Source of the DNA: Pseudonocardia sp. MH-G8
GTDB lineage: Bacteria; Actinomycetota; Actinomycetes; Mycobacteriales; Pseudonocardiaceae
Length of the DNA: 64,000 nucleotides
Assembly: GCF_002262885.1 (NCBI RefSeq)
Contig: NZ_NKYF01000027.1
Coordinates: 1 to 64,000 of the forward strand
Direction: 5' to 3'
The notes beneath the pieces are model-generated. The model ran no database searches. It saw nothing but the letters and a program-made list of their open reading frames with translations, and had not been told where the DNA came from. Shown here piece by piece: positions 8,101 through 16,900 of this stretch (the stretch's first letter is position 1; each line of letters begins with the position of its first letter). Made by a program: the position numbers and the translations under genes.

Positions 8101-11100
8101 ATGGCGCGGACCTGGCCGAGGTTGCCGCGGGTCGGGTCGGCGCTGGCCAGTAGCGCGGTGAGCTCGCCGTCTGCCTCCTCGGTGACGACGTTGCTGCGGC
8201 GGGCACGACGCAGGTCGGCGTCGACGGTGTTGCGTTCGGCGACCATCTCGGTGCGGCTGCGCTCCAGCGCCGTGGTGTAGCGGCTGCGGGCGTCATCGCC
8301 TAGGGCGTCATCGGCCAGGATGCCGGCATCCTGCATCTTGAGCAGGTACCGCGCGGCGGGGTAGTTCTCGTGCTGCAGCTGCAGCGTGAACGCCCCGATC
8401 CAGTCGCGCTGGACGGCGCTGATGAGCGCGGGAAGCGGGTCGGTGCTGTGCAGCTCGAGGGTGCCGACATCGGTGACGACGACGTCGTCGGCCTTGAGCA
8501 GCTCGAGGTCCAGCGCGACCGTGACGCTTGGCTCGCCGGCCTGCAGCGGCTCGCCACTGTCGAGCATGGTGAAGGTGTGCCGCAGGCTGGCGTGTGCGGC
8601 CTGTGCAGCGGCGCCCAGCAGGGGGTCGGCGGTCTGGGTCTGCGTCAGCAGTGCGGCCAGGGCGGCGTCGCGTTGGGCGAGCACCGCGCGGCGCATGTCA
8701 GCGACCTCGCCGGTCGTCCACTCGTCGCGTCCGGCGCGGGTGCGGGCCAGAGCGCTCGTCAATTCGATCCAGCTGCGGACGGGCCGCAGCGTCTCAAGGA
8801 TCAGCGCGTGCAGGTCCTGCCGTCCAGATCCCTCGATCGGCTTGCCGCTGTGCCCACGGAAGTGGGCGTCAAGCTCGTCGATGTGCCGCTCGCGGACCGA
8901 GGCGTCGGACAGGTGCTGAACCCCGGTCTGTACCTCGACGAGGCGGTCAGCGTCGTTCGCGACGACGATGTCGAGCAGCCGGCCCAGAACGCCGTTGCTG
9001 TCGAGCCAGCGCTTGGCGATGTCGCTGCACCGCTTGAAGCGCAGCGTCCGGGGCCGTCGGGCTGCGCTGGCCTGCTCGACAACAAGCTTGAGGTCACGCT
9101 CGGCGTCGCTGACGTTGGCCAGGACGTTGAGGGCCGGGGTGGCGTTCAGGACGCCGCGCAGCGCGCGCCTGCCGATCTCGTCGGCGATGTTCGACAGGTT
9201 CGGGTCGAGCCGGCTGCTGAACTCGCCGAGCAGCGCGCCGGCTGCGGGCTCGCCGGTCACGAGCGCGACGCGCACGAGGCTGCTAACGGCGATGAGCAGA
9301 CTGACGTTGTCCTCGGCGACCTGGTTGCTGTCCAGGTCGGCCAGTTCCTGGCGCAGCATCGCGCCGCAGGGTCCGGTGTCGATACGGACGGCTCGGGCTA
9401 GCCCGGCCATTCGGAAGGTACGGATGCGGGTGTCGCCCCACTCGGCTCGGGCGGCCAGATGGGACGCCATCCCGTAGCGGCAGGTGGACAGCAGCTCGGC
9501 GACAGACCGCTCGACGTCAGCAGGGGTGGGCCCGTGCTGCTCGGTACTGCTCCGCCCTGTGTCGCTCTGATCTGCGCTGCGCTCGGTAGTGGTGCGTGGG
9601 GCGGCCGGTGCGCTGGCGGGCCGCGAGCCGGGTTGCGTCGGGACGCTGCTGGTCCGCGCGGTGGTCGTGGCCGGCTCAGGTTCCCGAGATGCGGCGGGGG
9701 TGGCGGTGCCGGCGGGTTCGCCCAGGGCCTGGGCAGCTGGGTCGGCTGTCACGACCGGTGCGTCGTGAGCCGGCTGCGGGTGAGGCTGCGGAGGGGTCGG
9801 CTCGGCGGTGGTCTGGGCAGGCTCCGAGGGTTCGGTCGGCACGTTGACGTCAGCAGTGTCCGTGGTGACATCGGCGGCGGGGGCCTGCTGCGTCGACGCA
9901 ACGGCTGCAGGTGCGGGCGGCGGTACGGCAGCGATAGCCGTCGGCTCCTGCCCGGCAGGCGGCTCGGGGTCCTGCCCGGTTGGCGGAGCTGTGCCGCTGG
10001 AGGGTGCTTCGAGCGTCAGCTGGTCGGCGAGCATGCTGAGCACGGCGAGGGCGGGCAGCGAAGCCACTGCTCCGCTGACGCGGGCCTGCAGCTCCAGGCG
10101 GGTCTCCGGCGCGGCTTGCGGATTGCGGACGAGCTCGACCAGCGCGGCGATCGCGAGCGCCAGCGCGCGCTGAGCGTCGGTCCAGTCGTGCGCTGCCAGC
10201 AGCTCTGCGGACAGCGTCCTCAGCTGCGCGACGTGCTCGGAGATGCCAGGGGCGTCGCTGGTGATGCGGGCTGTTGCGGCGATGCTCTGGCGCAGCGGCG
10301 CGTCCGCGTCCCGCGTGGCGCGCACCGCGAGCATCTGGGCGATCTCGTCCAGCGTCGGCCGCACGTCGGACGCGGCGCGCGGGTCCTCCTCGCCTGCCTC
10401 CTGGACGGCGGAGCAGGCATGGCTGTAGGTGCTCTGGGCGGCGCGCACGGCGAAGACGTCGTCGTCGGCGGGTCCACGGCCGGCCCGCAGGTCGGCCAGG
10501 ATGTGCTCGGCGGAGACGACGGCCAGCGCGAAGCACTCGCGGGCGGCGTGCAGCGCCTGCTCGGCGTCGGCCGGAGAATCCGGAGCTGCCGCAGGTGAGG
10601 TCTGCGGGTCTGCGGGGCGGACGGTGCTGGCGACGGCCGCGGCCATGCTCTCCGGGGAGGTGCGGGAGTTGGGCAGGATTCTGCTGCCTTCTGGCGCTGT
10701 GGCGGCCTGGCTGGGCGAACCGGAGGGGGCGACGGGTTGGTCGTCGGGCGTGTCGTCGCGGTCCTCGAGGACGGCGTCGCGGTCGGCGGAGTGGGCGATG
10801 ACCTGCTCGGCTGCGGTGCGGATCTTCGCGGCGGTGGAGGTGTCGACCGCGCCGTGGACGAACCAGGGCCGTGCGACCGCCCACGTCCACACGCGGGCCG
10901 ACATCTCGTTCTGGGCGATGTCGGACCACAGCGCCAGGCGCAGCAGAGCGGGCGTCCAGCGGCTCTCGAGCTCGTCGTCGACCTCGTCCGAGCTGCGCTC
11001 ATCCGGTCCGCCGGCGGTAGCCATGGATCGCGCAGCAAGGGTGTGCAGCCTGCCGTAGAGCGCCCCGGCGGTCAGGTGGAACGCCGCGTGCCGAGCGGTG

Positions 11101-11414
11101 GGTTCCTCGGCTCGCTGCAGCCTGCCAACGACGTCGCGGCACAGCCCCTGCGACAGCGTCTTGGGGGTCAGATGGATGCCGAGCGGCTCAAGAGCGTGCT
11201 TCCGGGCGCGGATCGGCAGGGCTGATAGGGCGTTGAGGACGTCTCGGGTGGTCAGCTCCTCGACGACGTCGCTGATCGGTCGGTCGACCGTGTTGAGCAC
11301 CTCGGCCAGCTGCTCGAGCGCGGCGCGCAGCTCGTCGTTGATGTCGCGGATGAGCGGCCGGACGATGTAGCCGGCGTACGCATCGTCGCGGCAGCTTGAT
11401 CGGGTGCGTGCCAT
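5148..11414 (-). CDS. 2088-aa protein with C-terminal STAND-like P-loop ATPase, unknown system
   Basis: Start ATG 11414 is preceded by GAGGAGATCC; the upstream extension is shadow. Residues 1-230 are helical and unrecognised. A Pro/Thr/Ala-rich linker spans about 490-640. Residues 640-1300 form a long helical region with no recognised motif. A conserved-looking block near 1230-1400 (DLLLPAIRLMGYECSK, GGRLRVLLVWGQPTEDL) leads into the ATPase. Its Walker A is LYGGRGLGKSALL at about 1425, preceded by EEMFYGRDLERVQ. The Walker B is LLILLDESDQFF at about 1525, followed by sensor-like segments (VVFAGLHSVQRY). The FYGR...GGRGLGKS arrangement is typical of STAND NTPases that signal or act in defence. 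A second α/β region follows (about 1840-1960, RRVIIDDLASLQ). Gene 3 of a minus-strand block, 160 bp after the 775-aa gene. It probably works with the helicase-nuclease upstream; the function is unknown. Confidence 0.75.
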   Translation of the reverse strand: MARTRSSCRDDAYAGYIVRPLIRDINDELRAALEQLAEVLNTVDRPISDVVEELTTRDVLNALSALPIRARKHALEPLGIHLTPKTLSQGLCRDVVGRLQRAEEPTARHAAFHLTAGALYGRLHTLAARSMATAGGPDERSSDEVDDELESRWTPALLRLALWSDIAQNEMSARVWTWAVARPWFVHGAVDTSTAAKIRTAAEQVIAHSADRDAVLEDRDDTPDDQPVAPSGSPSQAATAPEGSRILPNSRTSPESMAAAVASTVRPADPQTSPAAAPDSPADAEQALHAARECFALAVVSAEHILADLRAGRGPADDDVFAVRAAQSTYSHACSAVQEAGEEDPRAASDVRPTLDEIAQMLAVRATRDADAPLRQSIAATARITSDAPGISEHVAQLRTLSAELLAAHDWTDAQRALALAIAALVELVRNPQAAPETRLELQARVSGAVASLPALAVLSMLADQLTLEAPSSGTAPPTGQDPEPPAGQEPTAIAAVPPPAPAAVASTQQAPAADVTTDTADVNVPTEPSEPAQTTAEPTPPQPHPQPAHDAPVVTADPAAQALGEPAGTATPAASREPEPATTTARTSSVPTQPGSRPASAPAAPRTTTERSADQSDTGRSSTEQHGPTPADVERSVAELLSTCRYGMASHLAARAEWGDTRIRTFRMAGLARAVRIDTGPCGAMLRQELADLDSNQVAEDNVSLLIAVSSLVRVALVTGEPAAGALLGEFSSRLDPNLSNIADEIGRRALRGVLNATPALNVLANVSDAERDLKLVVEQASAARRPRTLRFKRCSDIAKRWLDSNGVLGRLLDIVVANDADRLVEVQTGVQHLSDASVRERHIDELDAHFRGHSGKPIEGSGRQDLHALILETLRPVRSWIELTSALARTRAGRDEWTTGEVADMRRAVLAQRDAALAALLTQTQTADPLLGAAAQAAHASLRHTFTMLDSGEPLQAGEPSVTVALDLELLKADDVVVTDVGTLELHSTDPLPALISAVQRDWIGAFTLQLQHENYPAARYLLKMQDAGILADDALGDDARSRYTTALERSRTEMVAERNTVDADLRRARRSNVVTEEADGELTALLASADPTRGNLGQVRAILATISKLLPDYRKQAAQRLRDRLVALDIDDEERARISDPIEKGDLLTAEELLYFQDVGEPVPRTDHSRRDLRAFFPAIPDALPKGITTELVTAVRERTSYAGSDVLDYSHLSPAAAEQIAEALGAWRQAATAPVAGRRSITERDLLLPAIRLMGYECSKIRRLEDMPKSGERRFIEITDVRPNRDAQIPAFGSKLGGRLRVLLVWGQPTEDLLMTYADHDQSGDSLLIAHFGTMSAAARAKFASRVERTGGPVAILDDAALAYLAARGNRQLGVTMSILMPFAAVNPYIRMKRGAVAEEMFYGRDLERVQVIDPDGTQVLYGGRGLGKSALLRYAAEKFESSAETGQRITIYLSLDSVAAGAAFSKDALWVGLRNELIKREVLSAPSGKAKNTGNVYDQVRAGMLDWRNKDSRNRLLILLDESDQFFEADAPAFLDTKRLRDIGVVTDNNIKVVFAGLHSVQRYAKSARNGPFSHLAQRPTVIGPLRPQFAADLLTVPLGVLGYEFADDNLVNRVLGYCSYQPFLLQMFGHRLVEALHAKRRDGLAGDQPPYIITDNDVAVIERNRDLRADVTSAFQETLNLDPRYNVIANVLADHAFRFGFDARLQDADLREECLSWWRAGFESLDSESFRAYLNEMDGLGVVAPNTDGRGWRLRSPNVLNMIGNRSEVERQLLMAESESVPETFLALEGRPQLSDSSSAPLTAAQLDDILGDHSTHVRVVVGSRATGLDHVDEALREVTSKAGDFDIPPISGRRAFEEELRGGRAGRRRVIIDDLASLQPQASACLEALDLALTHVPTAAGVTRAAVLISSPEQAELWDSAFEHGVAVALRRYNQQTLRVWTITRQMFSHDERLQRLWDLTGGWPMLVEHAATLADSEGAQEPTALDELEAYVNSPTGHSDLLDGVGLTHDPDLARAYASIVALVDDQKVSRADLQDAADMDGSSRDVVERLLALQVFDTHSDGSYSIEARLLAAWQASLT

Positions 11415-11574
11415 GGATCTCCTCGGTGGTCCGCGCGGGCAGTGGGTGGGCGGTAAGTCGGGCGGGCGGCAACCATCTCGCACGGGTGTGACAGCTCGCG
11501 GTCAACCGGGGCATTCTGTCCCGGCCGCGGGCCCACGAGCGCGGTCGCGTGTTGCGGTCAGCTTGCGTCGGGAC

Positions 11575-13902
11575 TCAGCTCCCACGCTCGTGCGGGCGTA
11601 CGAACGTCCAGCCCTCGGGCAGCTCGGCCGGACCGGCCAGCCCGTGCCGCGCCCGGTACTCACGGTAGGCGGCACGTGCGTGCGGGCTGGCGCTCTGCCC
11701 CAGGTGGTCGATGCGGCGCAGGAAACCGGCGACGACGTGCGTGCTGACGAACCGTGCGTCGAGCCGTTGGAACCGGCGCGGCCGCGGCGGTCCGGTGACT
11801 ACGGTGGGTGTGTAGCAGAGCAGCGGCACGATCGGCTGTCCGGCGACGGCCGGGAACGCGATTCCATCGGCGGTACGCGAGCCGGTGTCCTGGGTGAGCG
11901 CCCCGCGTTCCAGTAGCTGCGCGACGGCCGTGCCGAGGGCTTGTTCCGTCTGCTCGCTGCTGCTGCTGCCGTACACCTCCTGGGTCAGCTGGTCACGTGC
12001 CAGGCGGGCGACGCCGTCAGGATCGAGTAGGCCGAGGCGCCGGACGGCCCGAAGGATGCGCTGCGCCAGGGTGGCGCTGGTGCTGCCGGTCCGGTCGAGG
12101 GCGTCCCGGGTGACGATGCGTGGGTCGTAACGGTGCTCGATGTCGAGCTCGTCGTCGATGGTGACAGGCATGTCCAGCAGCGTGCTGGTGATCCGCAGCG
12201 TGGGGGTGTTGCGTGGCCAGGTGACGGTGAGCAAGATTCCGGGGAAATAGTCCATCGGCCAGGACACGCCGGTCAGCACCGCGGGGGAGCTGTGCAGGTC
12301 GGCGGTGGCCATCTGGGTGGCGTCGGTGACGTCGAGCTGGTAGCCGTCGTGGTTGAGCAGCAGGCGCATGCGGGAGCCGTCGCGCCGGTCGTTGATCAGA
12401 ACGTGCGCGGCCGATTGCGGCAGCGTGAGCAGTCCGGCGTCGATGTGTGCGGCGCGCAGCGCGACGGTCCAGCTGATCTGCGAGTCGCTGACATCGAGCT
12501 CGTCGTCGGCGTACCCGTCCTCCGGGTCCAGGTCCGGGTCCGGCTCAGGAGTGGGCGGTTCGACAGCGGGAGGCGGTACGGGCGGGGCGAGCGTCTCGGC
12601 CCAGCCGAAGCCGCGGGGTACGGTTGGGTCGAGCAGCGCATGGGCGCTGCCGGGTGCTTCGGCCCGCCAGATTCCACCGCCTTGCCAGGAGTCGTCCAGG
12701 CGCAGGTGCACCTTGTCGAACAGCAGTCCGTCCTCGGCGTCGCCGCGCAGGTAGTCGGCGAAAATGAGGTTGGCGTGCAGCACGACGACGGCGTATCCGG
12801 CCCCGTGCATCGGGGTGGCGCTGCCGTCGACGCAGCGCAGCCTCGATCCGAGAGCTGTGTAGGTCACCTTCCGGGCCGCGTCAAGCCGGCGGCTCTGGTC
12901 GGGAAGTGCGCTATGCGCGGTAGAGCTCGCCAGGGAGGCGATGTCGTCAGCGCCCAGCACATCGCAACTGCGTAGCCGGGCGGACAGGCCGGCTCGGGAG
13001 ACGGCGTAGGACTGCCACATGCGCACGGTGTCGAGCTCGTGGAGCGCGGCGGTCACGGTCGCGAACAGCCCGTCGAGCGCTGCCTGGTGCTGTTCGGGTC
13101 CGGCGTCCTCGGTGAGCAGCAGCGGTAGTGGCGCTGGGGCGGCGGTGCTGAACAGCAGGTGGTGGCCAGCGCCGAGCAGGTAGTGCCGGTAGAAGCCGGC
13201 GTCGTCGAGCTCGGCGAGTTCGGCGGTGGCGTAGCGGGAGCCGACGAGCAAGTGGCCGAGCTCGTCGAAGCGGCCGCGTCGGGTCAGGCGGGCTATCTGC
13301 GCGGCGGTCGGCGCGAGCCCGAAGACGTCGAGGTCGAGCACGAGCCGCTCTTGCAGGACCGGCTGGCTGTGCAGGTCGGTCTGCGCTGGGCCGGTCGCGC
13401 CGGCGGGTGCGCCGGACAGCCAGGACGGCACGGCGCCGTCGTCCCCGAGCTCGGAGTGGGCGCCTTCCTTGTAGACGACTTCTGCCCAGATGGGGTCGCC
13501 GCCGGACGCCACGTTGATCAGAGCCCCAACGGGCAGCGCGTCGATCGTCTGGCCGAGCGCGACGGTGGGGAAGCTGGCCGGGTCCACAGCAGCGCCGGCG
13601 TAGCCGGTGGTCAGGTCATACCCGAAGTAGCAGGCGTTGAAGGCGACGTTGACGTGGACCGGGGTGTTGCGGGCGGCGACGAGCGCCCCGAGATAGCGGC
13701 GCAGCGCCTGCATCTGGCTGGCCGGGACGTACTGGGGTCCCAGCGTCATCGCCGGGGTCAGCAGCGGGTCGTCGGCGTACGGGCGCCACGGGCGGGCGGC
13801 GGCGGAGCGCGCCGGTTCGGGGACGGCCGGTGCGAGCTGCCGCTGCGCGACCGCGTCCGGGCGGGTGGTGGTGCTGCTGTCGGGCGGGACGGTGGTGGTC
13901 AC
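11575..13902 (-). CDS. 775-aa partner protein of the helicase-nuclease, unknown fold
   Basis: Start GTG 13902 forms a GTGA overlap with the helicase stop at 13899. The same frame stays open far upstream to 15429, but that part is Arg-rich shadow inside the helicase gene. I recognise no domain and see no transmembrane segment or nucleotide motif. Visible parts: a Pro/Thr-rich N-terminus (1-45) and an α/β region (45-400) containing FNACYFGYDL and HAALHEL-like helices. A Pro/Glu/Asp-rich linker follows (about 445-475, PTPEPDPDLDPED), then a β-rich module (480-600, e.g. DYFPGILLTVTW). The C-terminal region is helical and ends near GWTFVRPHE. Translational coupling suggests a stoichiometric partner, perhaps a scaffold or substrate-recognition subunit. 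This is inference. Confidence 0.75.
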   Translation of the reverse strand: MTTTVPPDSSTTTRPDAVAQRQLAPAVPEPARSAAARPWRPYADDPLLTPAMTLGPQYVPASQMQALRRYLGALVAARNTPVHVNVAFNACYFGYDLTTGYAGAAVDPASFPTVALGQTIDALPVGALINVASGGDPIWAEVVYKEGAHSELGDDGAVPSWLSGAPAGATGPAQTDLHSQPVLQERLVLDLDVFGLAPTAAQIARLTRRGRFDELGHLLVGSRYATAELAELDDAGFYRHYLLGAGHHLLFSTAAPAPLPLLLTEDAGPEQHQAALDGLFATVTAALHELDTVRMWQSYAVSRAGLSARLRSCDVLGADDIASLASSTAHSALPDQSRRLDAARKVTYTALGSRLRCVDGSATPMHGAGYAVVVLHANLIFADYLRGDAEDGLLFDKVHLRLDDSWQGGGIWRAEAPGSAHALLDPTVPRGFGWAETLAPPVPPPAVEPPTPEPDPDLDPEDGYADDELDVSDSQISWTVALRAAHIDAGLLTLPQSAAHVLINDRRDGSRMRLLLNHDGYQLDVTDATQMATADLHSSPAVLTGVSWPMDYFPGILLTVTWPRNTPTLRITSTLLDMPVTIDDELDIEHRYDPRIVTRDALDRTGSTSATLAQRILRAVRRLGLLDPDGVARLARDQLTQEVYGSSSSEQTEQALGTAVAQLLERGALTQDTGSRTADGIAFPAVAGQPIVPLLCYTPTVVTGPPRPRRFQRLDARFVSTHVVAGFLRRIDHLGQSASPHARAAYREYRARHGLAGPAELPEGWTFVRPHERGS

Positions 13903-16900
13903 GGCGCTGTCCCGGCGGGAACCGGCGTGGCGGTTGCGGCGGCGCGGGCGGCTGCGGCGGCGGCCCGGTCGGCGTGCCCGCGCTCGCGCCACATGCCGTG
14001 TCTGAGCGGCACGACGCGACCGTCGGCTTCCAGCCGGGCGAGGCTGTCCTCGATCTGGTTGAGCTTGACCATGTGCTGGGCGCCGAAGTAGCGGGACACG
14101 ACGAGGTTGTGGCGCAGGCGGACCCGACGTCGACGGATCGGGTGATAGTAGGAGTCCTCGCCGCGCAGCGCCCGGTACACGTCGCGCGCGTGCACGCCGC
14201 GGTAGTCGGCCCAGACCAGCCGGTACACCTGCTCGTCGAGGCGCTTCTGCCGGACGCTGCTGTCGGTGCGGGCGCCGGCCAGCCGCGGCTTGGGCATGTT
14301 GAGCGCGTCGCCAGCAGCGGGTGGCTTCTGCTCGACGGGGATGGTGGTGTCGTTGTCCCAGCAGGCCGAGCACCGGTTCGCGGCCGTGTTGCAGCACCCG
14401 TCGGGCAGGGTGTCGACGCCGAAGTAGTCGGCGAACTTGCGGTTGGCGCAGGTGTTGCGGTCGGTGAAGAAGTCGTGCAGGAGCCGAATCTCCTCGGCGG
14501 CGCGCGCGGCCTTGCCGGCCAGCGCGCTGGCGTACCCGGCAGGCAGCGTCGGAGTGTGCACCGCGATCCCGGTGACGAGCTTGCGGCTGGGTGCTGCGGA
14601 CACATCGAGCTGGCCTCGGTCGTGCAGATCTGCCAGCAGCTGCCACGTGCTGGGCGGGTCGTCGGCGAGATCGGCGTAGCGCTCGACGGTCGCGCTCAGG
14701 TGCCGGTGCAGGCTCGGGACGTGCAGCCGGGCCCGGTGCAGGCTGGTGCGGTCGTCGCTGCGGCCCGGCAGCGCCAGGATCGCGTCGACGACGGCCTGCT
14801 CGGTCGGGTCGGTGTCCTGGTCGCCGCTGTTGCGCAGCTCGCCGGGCTTGATGGTGCACAGCGGTGGGAAGTCGCCGAGGTCGTCGACGACGCCCAGCGC
14901 CGACAGGGCGGCGAACGCCCGCACGACGCCGGAGGTGTACTGCTCGCTGGTGCGCGACTTGGCGGCGTCGTCCTGGCTGAGTCGGCCGGCGTCGACGTCT
15001 TCGGCGATGAGCCGGTCGGCGATGGTGCCGGCGTCCAGGACACCGTTGTGGACGGCCAGGACGGCCTTGCCCATCCGGACGAGCAGTGGCGCGGGCAGGT
15101 CGCTGGTGGTCATGAAGCGGGCGGTGCGGAGTCCGCGCGGGGTGAGCAGCGCCAGCCCGACGTTCGCCAGCGGCGTCGCGGCTGCCGCTGCGGTACCCCC
15201 CGCGGTGCCAGCGGTGGTGCCGTCGGCGGGCGAGCTGTCGGCGGGCGGCGCGCCGGTGGTGGCGGATCCGGCGACGTCGCGGCCGGCCCGGCCGACCTGC
15301 TGGTACAGCTGCGACAGGTCGGTGGGGGTGCTGACGCAGAAGACGGTGCGGATGTCGGGCCGGTTGATGCCGAGCCCGAAGGCGCTGGTCGCGACGATGA
15401 GCATCGGTGCGAACCCCTCGTCTCCGCACCGGGGCGCCTCGCGGAACTCGGTCATGACGGCATGCTTCTCGGCCTCGGTGAGCCGGCCGTGGAAGCGCCG
15501 GACCCGCACGTTGCCGTCACCCACGTAGTCGCGCAGGTGGGCGTGCAGCGCGACGACGTCTCGCACGGTAAGGCAGTAGAAGATCGCGTGGTCCTCTATG
15601 TGGTCGACGACCTCTTCGGCCAGTCCGGCGTTGACGGCCGGCCCGGCGGGGCTGATCGAGCGGCGGAACAGCGCCAGCTCAGGCCGAATCGGGTTCTCCC
15701 GGACGGTGACCAGTCCGGTCGGCCCGGCCGCGCTGGCCTCGGCGAGCGCCTCGGCGCTGCTGACCGTGGGGATGTCGGCGTCGAGGCCGAACACCTGGGT
15801 GCGCAGCCCGGCATGGACGGTGCGGTTGGCGGTGGCGGTCAGCGCGGTGACGGCCAGCCCGTGGTCGGCGCGCAGCCGAACCAGGAACTGCGCGGCGCGG
15901 CGCATAGACGGGCGGAAGTCGTCCCACTGCACGACCGTGTGCGCCTCGTCGATGACGATGCGGCTGATCACGCCGGTGCGGACCGCTTCGGTGACGATCT
16001 GACGGAAGCGCCGCTGTCCGAGGCGCTCAGGGCTGGCGTAGATGAGCTTGATGTGGTGGTCGGCGCGGCCGAGCAGCTGGTCGGCGATTTCGGTCTTACC
16101 GGCGCGGCTGCTGCTCTCACGCAGCGGAGCGACCAGGGCGCGGACGGCGCCGCCGATGCTGGCGTTGAGCTCGAGCGCCTGGTCGTGCATGAGCGCCACG
16201 AGCGGGCTGATGACCAGGGTGACGCCGGGCAGCACGAGCGCGGGCAGCTGGAAGCAGTAGCTCTTGCCGAAGCCGGTCGGCAGCAGTCCAAGGGCGTTGC
16301 GGCCCTCGGCAACGGCGGTGATAACGGCCTGCTGGGAGCTCTTGAGCTCGGTGGGGGTGTCGGACAGCTTGAGCAGCCCGCCGACCTGGGCGCACCGGTC
16401 GAGCACCTCGGCGACGAGCCTGCCGCCTGCCTGGTACTGCGTGACCTCCTCGGCGGTCAGAGCGAGCTCACGGATGCGCCGGGTCTGAGGCAGGACGGTG
16501 TGCTCGAGCAGCGCCTGAGGCGTGGACAGCTCGCCGGCGCGGGCCGGGTCGAGCAGACTGTTGCGGACGTAGAAGTCCCAGATACGCGTCCAGGCGTCGG
16601 CCATCGGCATGACATTGCCGCCGGTACGCTCGCCGGTCACCGGGTCGGTGCGCAGCAGGTCGGCATCGAGGCTGCCCAGGAACGTCTCGCGGTAGGCGCG
16701 TCGCAGGGCGGTGTGTCCGGCGAGCTTGCGGTCGCTGATGATGACGACGCCGCGGTGCTGCTCGGAGCGGATGAGCCGGCCGACGGCCTGCCGCAGCTGG
16801 AGCGCGGCCAGCGGCAGGTAGTACGTCTCGGTGGCGACCGCGTCGGGGTCTTCGGCGTGGGCGGCGTCGGCGCGGGCGACGACGGCGGCGCGGCGCGCTT

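Noticed and set aside
7410..10598. Several plus-strand frames of 150-380 codons opposite the 2088-aa gene
   Set aside because: They have no motifs and biased composition. They are shadows of the minus-strand ATPase gene.
13903..15429. Upstream extension of the 775-aa gene frame inside the helicase gene
   Set aside because: The sequence is Arg/Pro-rich and overlaps coding RecQ motifs in the other frame. The GTGA overlap at 13902 gives a proper coupled start.
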